Assembly: GCA_032622095.1 (NCBI GenBank)
Contig: CP136064.1
Span: 143,857,954 to 143,921,953 of the forward strand
Length of the DNA stretch: 64,000 bases
Source of the DNA: Siphonodentalium dalli
Lineage: Eukaryota > Mollusca > Scaphopoda > Gadilida > Siphonodentaliidae
Reading direction: 5' to 3'
The notes below the pieces were generated by a model. The model was not told where the DNA came from. It saw only the letters and a list, made by a program, of their open reading frames with translations, and did no database searches. The position numbers were made by a program, and so were the translations under genes. Positions 55,924 to 64,000 of the stretch are shown here, piece by piece; the stretch's first letter is position 1; each line of letters opens with the position of its first letter.

Positions 55924-56493
55924 ATGGAGTTCACATCACAGCTATGGAACTACTATGAAGAATACCAATGTTCACAAAACTTTGCTCCGAGATGGAACCT
56001 GATCTTGGACACACTCAACAACGCTATGATTGAAGAACTACAAGAACTTATTCGCAAGGAAGTGTCAGCAAACTGTGAAGGATGTAAAATAGAACATCCT
56101 AGTCAACGTGAACATGTTCTGTGTTTGTTCTCTACAACTGATGATTGGACAAACCAGTTTATCGACTTAGCGCTGATTAAACTTGACATATACAATGTTA
56201 TGGAAAGATGGTTCCCGAAGCTGATGGAGTTAAACCCACACTGCAAGGAGAAGTTCGAAGCATACGTCATGTGGGATCATCTGAGAAACAGTTTGGAGCT
56301 GAACCGCAAAAAAATTCGACGCAGAGTGGACTCTGATGTGGTCACAGCGAGTCAAAGAGAATTACAACGATGCAGACAGCTGAACTTCAATATATTCTGG
56401 ACAATTCCTGGTTGTGTAAACTTAACACATATGTTTGTGCTAGAGATCTGTTACCAGAGAAGAAACCCCAACATATTCAAGCATATATTGTGA
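55924..56493 (+). CDS. Unassigned Polinton protein overlapping the protease gene
   Basis: 189 codons from the ATG at 55924, one base after the capsid stop. It has a helical, acidic N-terminus, a Cys/His cluster (CEGCKIEHPSQREHVLC) that could bind zinc, and basic KKIRRRVDSD. The last 41 codons overlap the protease gene in another frame, so the C-terminal sequence is constrained by, or borrowed from, that gene. I do not recognise a family. Confidence 0.6.
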   Translation: MEFTSQLWNYYEEYQCSQNFAPRWNLILDTLNNAMIEELQELIRKEVSANCEGCKIEHPSQREHVLCLFSTTDDWTNQFIDLALIKLDIYNVMERWFPKLMELNPHCKEKFEAYVMWDHLRNSLELNRKKIRRRVDSDVVTASQRELQRCRQLNFNIFWTIPGCVNLTHMFVLEICYQRRNPNIFKHIL

Positions 56494-56843
56494 ACACGCA
56501 CTCATCGGATCAGCCAGGAGAACACTGGACATTGATGTTATTCAAGGGAAGATCAGCTGTATACTTCGACTCCTTTGGACTACCACCACCGAGACGATAT
56601 ATGTTACCATTCATAAAAAGGAACTCATCAGCATGGACTATGAATACAACACGATATCAACATCGTGCGACAAATGTGTGTGGATTATATTGTATATTCG
56701 CACTCCACCACATGATGAAAGGAAAGAGGATGAAAAGATTATTCAATTCTCGGGATTTCTTCAAGAATGACAGAACAATAGTTCGATGGTTTGGAAAGCA
56801 CTATGGTCGATTATACAGAAAAGCAAATTTGCTGTTGAATTAA
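56370..56843 (+). CDS. Adenain-type cysteine protease (C5 family)
   Basis: 157 residues from the ATG at 56370. The active-site set is visible: histidine in GEHWTLMLF, aspartate in VYFDSFG, glutamine in TRYQHR and cysteine in NVCGLYCIF, in the adenain/Ulp1 order. The start (AELQYILDNSW) matches the beginning of adenovirus proteases. In Polintons this enzyme is expected to cleave capsid precursors. The frame is intact. It is the last gene before the right terminal repeat. Confidence 0.93.
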   Translation: MQTAELQYILDNSWLCKLNTYVCARDLLPEKKPQHIQAYIVNTHSSDQPGEHWTLMLFKGRSAVYFDSFGLPPPRRYMLPFIKRNSSAWTMNTTRYQHRATNVCGLYCIFALHHMMKGKRMKRLFNSRDFFKNDRTIVRWFGKHYGRLYRKANLLLN

Positions 56844-57212
56844 ACTTCACCAGGACATCGACGGCTGATATACATACAACGCAAAGAAGACGACGACCAG
56901 ATAACAACGAATGTGTCAACAACTCCACAAAATAGACTCTTTTGTTATTGATTCAGCGTAGGATGTTGTAGGATGTTCAATTAAGTTTCTTCAAATCTGA
57001 GACCTTGTTTTGTACATAAATTATTGTTCTTTGTTCATATTATTGATGTATAATAATATATTATTGTTCATTGTTCTTGTTCTTGTTTTTTGAAAAATAA
57101 ATGATAAATTTCAACAAAATCGTTTTCACTGTAGGATCCCCACCAATTGATTCTGTTCGTGTCGATGTGTCATCTCTGGTCAGAATTATACAAACTTTAA
57201 ATTAGTAATGAA
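56844..57212 (+). other. Spacer after the protease gene, with poly(A) signal
   Basis: AT-rich sequence with no gene. AATAAA at 57096-57101 on the plus strand could end the late transcripts. Repeats of attgttc occur around 57025-57085. Confidence 0.55.
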
Positions 57213-57632
57213 AAAATGTCTAAGTCCAATTTCATTTTTTCGATCAGAAATGTCACATCAATGACAGGAACATCTATCCTCAGGGGGGAAACTATGGCCC
57301 AGTACCCCCCAGACAGGGACACTATGGCCCAGTACCCCCCAGACAGGGACACTATGGCCCAGTACCCTCCAGACAGGGACACTATGGCCCAGTACCCCCA
57401 GACATGGACACTATGGCCCAGTACCCCCCCCAGACATGGACACTATGGCCCAGTATCCCCCAGACATGGGCACTATGGCCCAGTGGGCCATAGTGGCCAT
57501 GTCTGGGGGGGGTACTGGGCCATAGTGTCCCTGTATGGGGGGTACTGGGCCATAGTGTCCCTGTATGGGGGGTACTGGGCCATAGTGTCCCTGTCTGGGG
57601 GGTACTGGGCCATAGTGGCCCCCATTACTACT
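57213..57632 (-). repeat. Polinton right terminal inverted repeat
   Basis: Reverse complement of the left end: the inner unique part (tttcgatcagaaatgtcaca, ctatcctcagggggg), then about six 30-bp units in plus orientation (57293-57482), then about four in minus orientation up to the terminal CCCCCATTACTACT. The number and direction of units differ from the left end, showing that the minisatellite has changed independently at the two ends. Confidence 0.88.
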
Positions 57633-57638
57633 TACGCT
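57633..57638. other. Polinton target duplication, right (TACGCT)
   Basis: Exact match to 41877-41882; the satellite monomer continues directly after it with ttgttcgcaatattagtg. Confidence 0.95.
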
Positions 57639-58590
57639 TTGTTCGCAATATTAGTGTCTAAATGTTGCACTATTAATGAAGGGGCTATGCTAACCTTTCG
57701 AATGATGTATAATATGTATCGTTACATAGAGCAAAACGCGAGAAATGTGAGCTTATATCTCTGTTCCTGGTTCCTGTTACTCGAAATAGTCATTCTGTTA
57801 CTCGGAACTCGTTCCTGTTCCTGAGATCGTTCCGTTTTGGATAATTTATGATTCACCGCTCGACGTTCCTAGCCCAATTATTCGCATAGTTCTCATAAGT
57901 ATCGTTTCACGGTTGAAATATTCATGAAGTGGAGAGGCCATGTTTTCGACTGGTGTATAAAGACTATTTTTTGATTGCGTAAAACACGAGAACATTAAGT
58001 TTATATCTCTGTTACTCGGAAAAAGTTTACGTTTTGCTAATTTCCGATTCACAGCTCGATGTTCGTGGCCAGATATACGCATAGTTCTCAATAGTAGTGT
58101 TTAAATGTTGTAATTTTGTGTTGACTTTCTTTTATCTTGTGGTGGATGCTTTGAACAGGAAACCGAGAGCTGAGCCTGTCGTGTCTTGACATATACCGTT
58201 CCAGATGTTCTTTCGAATTTGTCTCGTCCTTAATGTTCCTGTTACCTCAAATTCGTCAATTCGTACATAATCTGTTCCTATGCCTGGTTTGAGATAACCC
58301 CGCCTACTGAATTTTCTGATTGGCTGCGCCATATATCCTATATATAGATATTTGTCCGGGGAATCTTAAGATTTCGCCTAAAAGATATCAATCATTTTCA
58401 CACTTTGTCTGAACTTTATTGCACAAAAAGCATTTTATGCGACAGAAATGAATATAGTGAATGATGATACTCTTTCCATTTCTGTAAATACTTGGCAGTG
58501 ACGTTGCGTAATTCGTGAGAAATCTGCGACTTTCTACGAAGAATAAGTTACGTACGTTCTTCGGGGTGCTAATTTCTGATTCAACGCTCA
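57633..58590 (+). repeat. Satellite right flank and diverged spacer
   Basis: 57633-57825 nearly matches the last unit of the main array (61529-61720), including the extra gttactcgaaatagtcattctg. 57846-58110 is a more diverged set of the same family (acgcatagttctcataagta). 58110-58590 shows no repeat similarity and no supported gene. Confidence 0.7.
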
Positions 58591-61500
58591 CCGTTCCTGG
58601 CCAATTGTACGCTTTGTTCGCAAAAGTAATATCTAAATGTTGCGATATTAATGAAGGGGATATGCTAACCTTTCGAATGATGTATAATATGTATTTTTAA
58701 ATAGCGTAAAACGCGAGAAATATGAGCTTATATCTCTGTTCCTGATTCCTGTTAGTCGGATTTTTTCCAGTTTTTAGCTAATTTCTTATTCAACACTCGC
58801 CGTTCCTGGCCAAATGTACGCTTTGTTCGCAATATTAGTGTCTAAATGTTGCGATATTAATGAAGGGGATATGCTAACCTTTCGAATGATGTATAATATG
58901 TATTTTTACATAGTTTAAAACGCGAGAAATGTGAGCTTATATCTCTGTTCCTGATTCCTGTTAGTCGGATTTTTTCCAGTTTTTAGCTAATTTCTTATTC
59001 AACACTCGCCGTTCCTGGCCAAATGTACGCTTTGTTCGCAATATTAGTGTCTAAATGTTGCAATATTAATGAAGGGGATATGCTAACCTTTCGAATGATG
59101 TATAATATGTATTTTTACATAGCGTAAAACGCGAGAAATATGAGCTTATATCTCTGTTCCTGATTCCTGTTAGTCGGATTTTTTCCAGTTTTTAGCTAAT
59201 TTCTTATTCAACGCTCGCCGTTCCTGGCCAATTGTACGCTTTGTTCGCAACATTGGTGTCTATATGGTGCAATATTAATGAAGGGAAGATGCTAACCTTT
59301 CGAATGATGTATAATATGTATTTTTACATAGCGTAAAACGCGAGAAATGTGAGCTTATATCTCTGTTCCTGATTCCTGTTAGTCGGATTTTTTCCAGTTT
59401 TTAGCTAATTTCTTATTCAACACTCGCCGTTCCTGGCCAAATGTACGCTTTGTTCGCAATATTAGTGTCTAAATGTTGCGATATTAATGAAGGGGATATG
59501 CTAACCTTTCGAATGATGTATAATATGTATTTTTACATAGCGTAAAACGCGAGAAATGTGAGCTTATATCTCTGTTCCTGATTCCTGTTAGTCGGATTTT
59601 TTCCAGTTTTTAGCTAATTTCTTATTCAACGCTCGCCGTTCCTGGCCAAATGTACGCTTTGTTCGCAATATTAGTGTCTAAATGTTGCGATATTAATGAA
59701 GGGGATATGCTAACCTTTCGAATGATGTATAATATGTATTTTTACATAGTTTAAAACGCGAGAAATGTGAGCTTATATCTCTGTTCCTGATTCCTGTTAG
59801 TCGGATTTTTTCCAGTTTTTAGCTAATTTCTTATTCAACACTCGCCGTTCCTGGCCAAATGTACGCTTTGTTCGCAATATTAGTGTCTAAATGTTGCAAT
59901 ATTAATGAAGGGGATATGCTAACCTTTCGAATGATGTATAATATGTATTTTTACATAGCGTAAAACGCGAGAAATATGAGCTTATATCTCTGTTCCTGAT
60001 TCCTGTTAGTCGGATTTTTTCCAGTTTTTAGCTAATTTCTTATTCAACGCTCGCCGTTCCTGGCCAATTGTACGCTTTGTTCGCAACATTGGTGTCTATA
60101 TGGTGCAATATTAATGAAGGGAAGATGCTAACCTTTCGAATGATGTATAATATGTATTTTTACATAGCGTAAAACGCGAGAAATGTGAGCTTATATCTCT
60201 GTTCCTGATTCCTGTTAGTCGGATTTTTTCCAGTTTTTAGCTAATTTCTTATTCAACACTCGCCGTTCCTGGCCAAATGTACGCTTTGTTCGCAATATTA
60301 GTGTCTAAATGTTGCGATATTAATGAAGGGGATATGCTAACCTTTCGAATGATGTATAATATGTATTTTTACATAGCGTAAAACGCGAGAAATGTGAGCT
60401 TATATCTCTGTTCCTGATTCCTGTTAGTCGGATTTTTTCCAGTTTTTAGCTAATTTCTTATTCAACACTCGCCGTTCCTGGCCAAATGTACGCTTTGTTC
60501 GCAATATTAGTGTCCAAATGTTGCAATATTAATGAAGGGGATATGCTAACCTTTCGAATGATGTATAATATGTGTTTTTACATAGCGTAAAACGCGAGAA
60601 ATGTGAGCTTATATCTCTGTTCCTGATTCCTGTTAGTCGGATTTTTTCCAGTTTTTAGCTAATTTCTTATTCAATGCTCGCCGTTCCTGGCCAATTGTAC
60701 GTTTTGTTCGCAACATTGGTGTCTAAATGGTGCAATATTAATGAAGGGAAGATGCTAACCTTTCGAATGATGTATAATATGTATTTTTACATAGCGTAAA
60801 ACGCGAGAAATGTGAGCTTATATCTCTGTTCCTGATTCCTGTTAGTCGATTTTTTCCAGTTTTTAGCTAATTTCTTATTCAACGCTCGCCGTTCCTGGCC
60901 AAATGTACGCTTTGTTCGCAATATTAGTGTCTAAGTGTTGCAATATTAATGAAGGGGATATGCTAACCTTTCGAATGATGTATAATATGAATCGTTATAT
61001 AGCGCAAAACGCGAGAAATGGGAGCTTATATCTCTGTTCATGATTCCCGGTACTCGGATTTTTTCGTTTTTAGCTAATTTCTTATTCAACGCTCGCCGTT
61101 CCTGGCAAAGTGTACGCTTTGTTCGCAATATTGGTGTCTACATGGTGCAATATTAATGAAGGGAAGATGCTAACCTTTCGAATGATGTATACTTTGTATT
61201 TTTACATAGCGTAAAACGCGAGTAATATGCGCTTATATCTCTGTTCCTGATTCCTGTTAGTCGGATTTTTTCCAGTTTTTAGCTAATTTCTTATTCAACA
61301 CTCGCCGTTCCTGGCCAAATGTACGCTTTGTTCGCAATACTGTTGTCTAAATGTTGCAATATTAATGAAGGGGGTATGCTAACCTTTCGAATGATGTATA
61401 ATATGTATCGTTACATAGCGCAAAACGCGATAAATGTGAGCTTATATCTCTATTCCTGATTCCCGGTACTCGGATTTTTTCGATTTTAGCTAATTTCTTA

Positions 61501-61745
61501 TTCAACGCTCGCCGTTCCTGGCCAAGTGTACGCTTTGTTCGCAATATTAGTGTCTAAATGTTGCACTATTAATGAAGGGGCTATGCTAACATTTCGAATG
61601 ATGTATAATATGTATCGTTACATAGAGCAAAACGCGAGAAATGTGAGCTTATATCTCTGTTCCTGGTTCCTGTTACTCGAAATAGTCATTCTGTTACTCG
61701 GAACTCGTTCCTGTTCCTCGTTCCGTTCCTGTTACTCGAAATAGT
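58591..61745 (+). repeat. 209-bp satellite array, about 15 monomers
   Basis: The marker ccgttcctggcc recurs at 58591, 58800, 59009, 59218, 59427, 59636, 59845, 60054, 60263, 60472, 60681, 60889, 61096, 61305 and 61512: spacing 209 for the first ten intervals, then 208, 207, 209 and 207. Monomers are highly similar, with diagnostic variants (tagtttaaaacg; caacattggtgtctatatgg). The four monomers 58800-59635 recur in the same order at 59636-60471, an 836-bp higher-order unit. Confidence 0.95.
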
Positions 61746-61822
61746 CAATCCCCAATGCAGTCACATTGAATGTCATTTCAATGCTTTTAGAGTACGAACA
61801 TGTAGTCGGTCATGTCACTTAG

Positions 61823-62111
61823 GGGCTGTTACATGAGCCGGGACAACTCTGTTAGTTGAGACAACCCGGTCTGCGGGGACAAATCAATCATGCTGTTATG
61901 TGAGCTGAGACAACTCGGTTAGCTGGGACAGATCGGTAGTCAACGTCAACCGAGTTGTCCCAGCTAACCGAGTCGTCCCAGCTAACTCGGTTTGCCGAGT
62001 TGACCCGGCTCATGTAACAGCACACCATTATTTTAGTGAGAAAGCACAGCGGACCTGGCAGACTGGGTTGTCCCGGCTAACAGAGTTGTCCCTCTCATGT
62101 AACAAGCCCAT
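61823..62111. mobile_element. Foldback MITE with GTTACATGAG ends
   Basis: The ends GGGCTGTTACATGAG and CTCATGTAACAAGCCC are inverted. The interior consists of repeated words (gacaactcggttagctggga, both orientations), making several nested hairpins. No coding capacity. Target duplication not clear. Confidence 0.65.
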
Positions 62112-62940
62112 AAATACATAGGCCTACAGGGCACTCAAAGAATTCTTGGAAAAATTACCACATCATGCTTGATTCTAGAGGCCCCCAACCCCCTTTTCGT
62201 ACGGTGTATTCCATGCCCTGTTATGAGGTACGCCGTATTCCGGGCCCTCTGATATAGGAGGTATTCGGTATTCCAAATATACCGGTATTCGTACGCCGAC
62301 CTTCCAAAAAATGAAGTTTTCATATATTTTTATGTATTCCATATGGCTGTTAACTGGTATTCCGTATTCCACCCTCTGTATTAAGTGGTATTCCGTATTC
62401 CATGGGGGTGGGGGTGGGGGCCTCATTCTAGTTCGCAATTTGGGAACTACGCATTCGTCAATATTTAACACATTTACAATGATGAATGTATATAACAATT
62501 AAGCAGTGATTTATTTACAAACATCAATTTCAATGGAAAACTACATTACTTCCGAATGGACACTCGGAACTATCGGATCGTTCAATGAAAATGTTCCGTT
62601 GCGCTGTGGAAGGCGAAAATAAAATTATTGTCGCAATCAATAATCGCATTGAAATCACACCATTTCAATTTTATTGTAATTGACCCACTCTACCCGCTGT
62701 CAGTTCATAATCTAGCTAATCCACATTACTTCATGATTAGGAAATCATCAGATAAAAATAATGTAATTGTTCTTGCATAGAATTGAATATTTCTCAAACC
62801 AATTGGTGGTGGGGGAGGGGGATTTTTTTCAGGGCACGTATGCCGGTGTTGGTGTGTGGTCGATGGGACCAACAAATTTTTTCCGCAACTCAATTTTTTT
62901 TTCATGCATGTTTTATTTACAGTTTTTGCAATGAGTTTGG
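62112..62940. other. Gene-free stretch with a gtattcc simple repeat
   Basis: At 62195-62405 the word ggtattccgtattcc is repeated in degenerate form. The rest holds no gene I can support. Confidence 0.5.
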
Positions 62941-62945
62941 TTTAA

Positions 62946-63215
62946 AGGTACTCAATCCGATCAGACGCTCCTAAATTACTATTTCTTTGGCTTCAGGGTT
63001 ATTAAGTGGTTTAAACAGAAAACTCGAGTGGTAATAATTTACCACTCCATATTTTCTGTTTCTGGCCCAGAAACAATTTAAATAACTAACTTGAAAAATC
63101 TATATCTGATCACGCTGAGCTTTGACAGGTAGGTTCCTTGACTCGATTAAAATATATTTTAACCCCGAAGCCAAAGAAATTGTAATTTAGGAGCGTCTGA
63201 TCGGACTGAGTACCT
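62946..63215. mobile_element. TTAA-flanked MITE
   Basis: About 60 bp at the left end (AGGTACTCAATCCGATCAGA, CGCTCCTAAATTAC, TTTCTTTGGCTTC) are inverted at the right end with few differences. TTAA flanks both sides (62942-62945 and 63216-63219), although TTTAAA or TA would also fit. The interior contains a smaller inverted motif (gagtggtaataatttaccactc). No transposase. Confidence 0.72.
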
Positions 63216-64000
63216 TTAAAACACCTTAGAATAAGAGAAATAATGTAATTCTAACTGCTAAACTGGCTGCAGGCAGTTATCGTGGTGTATTTTGTTGCAA
63301 ATTTTGAAATCCAAGATGGCCACTGGCAGCCATTTTATTTTTAGCCGAATGACCCCAAAATGACACATTCCTATTTATATGTACATGTTATGTTAACATC
63401 CATGAATGCACAGAAATTCATATACAGCTGTTTACAGTGAATTCCCTCCCCCCACCCTCGCAAATCTCTGTTTTAGTGATAAAAGGGGGGGGGGGTTGGG
63501 TGTCCAACTGCCGAAAACAGAAAAACAATTTGGATGTGGGGGTCAGTGAGTCCCAACTAGGGTCGAAAAGTAAAAATCAGCATACGTGCCTGAATTATTT
63601 TCCGAGCTCCCCCCCTTATCCAGTTAGGATTCTCTCTTAACCAAAATATGGTAATACAGACCAAATAAGGAATTTACTATGATAGTATTGTGAGTTGTAA
63701 GTTGTAGATGCACCAAACACAAATCTAAATATAAGGAAACGATGCATTATCGTGACTCTGCTTATAAACAATTCACTGCTCTTTTTGCTCGACTTGCATT
63801 TCCTCTGACACAAAGCGTGTTTTGTGAATAATATCACATTCATATAATAATTATGCTATACTATATAATAGTATCTTCTTGAGGAAATTATCATAATTTG
63901 ATAAATGTTATTTCTAAACTATAACCTAAATGAAGGCCGCCCGCCCCGAAGTCATGAAGAATGTGATTACTCACACCCCCACCCATGATGGGTATTTCAC
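63216..64000. other. Gene-free right end of the window
   Basis: No gene supported. There is a G run at about 63485-63495 and C-rich patches; frames are short. Confidence 0.5.

Larger units (their letters stand above)
41883..57632 (+). mobile_element. Polinton/Maverick element, full length
   Basis: The 15,750-bp element begins AGTAGTAATGGGGG and ends CCCCCATTACTACT, with AG...CT termini, inverted terminal repeats of about 350-420 bp and a 6-bp target duplication. It encodes the Polinton core: protein-primed DNA polymerase, packaging ATPase, integrase, adenain-like protease, major and minor capsid proteins. Nearly all genes lie on the plus strand, tightly packed from 45628 to 56843; the left arm has accessory and antisense genes. 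Such elements are related to adintoviruses and other small double-stranded DNA viruses of eukaryotes. This copy cannot be fully functional because polymerase, ATPase and minor capsid genes are broken. Confidence 0.97.

Overview
This window looks like repeat-rich nuclear DNA of an invertebrate animal. The bases suggesting this are AT-rich intergenic sequence, GT-AG introns inside mobile elements, microsatellites, satellite arrays, and a metazoan mix of LINE, Ty3/gypsy, hAT, Helitron-like, TTAA-flanked MITE and Polinton elements. I found no convincing host protein gene, rRNA or tRNA. One possible host exon lies at 22853-23125 (minus). I cannot name the species; a marine lophotrochozoan would fit the Helitron style, but that is a guess.

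Layout. 1-9300: small foldback elements and a ten-copy satellite of about 353 bp (2575-5790), then a long gene-free stretch. 9300-12700: a decayed minus-strand LINE (endonuclease plus reverse transcriptase) beside a palindromic TTAA-flanked MITE. 12700-27350: mostly non-coding, with an EnSpm-like element, another TTAA MITE, a Helitron-like element of about 3 kb with internal repeats, and two TA-flanked MITEs. 27356-33563: a foldback element with a MULE-like transposase remnant, abutting a Ty3/gypsy retrotransposon that has lost its 5' LTR. 33590-41880: a 420-bp tandem repeat, a LINE 3' fragment split by a hAT element with a perfect 8-bp target duplication, a large inverted minisatellite, and a short stretch of a 209-bp satellite.

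The centrepiece is a full-length Polinton/Maverick at 41883-57632 (15,750 bp). Its terminal inverted repeats begin AGTAGTAATGGGGG. It is flanked by a perfect 6-bp duplication TACGCT and sits inside a 209-bp satellite monomer; the uninterrupted version of that site is still present at 61529-61534. It encodes protein-primed DNA polymerase B, packaging ATPase, DDE integrase with a chromodomain, minor and major capsid proteins, a pVI-like protein, an adenain-type protease and several unassigned small proteins. Polymerase, ATPase, minor capsid and two small genes are broken, while integrase, major capsid and protease are open.

The most unusual part is the left arm (43.3-45.6 kb). It carries two perfect matches to the metazoan histone-mRNA 3' stem-loop, an antisense remnant of a Rep-like superfamily 3 helicase, a 91-bp exact copy of a polymerase segment, and an antisense zinc-knuckle gene sharing a 23-bp inverted motif with the polymerase gene. 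Right of the Polinton (58591-61745) is a 209-bp satellite array containing a duplicated four-monomer (836-bp) higher-order unit, followed by further foldback elements.
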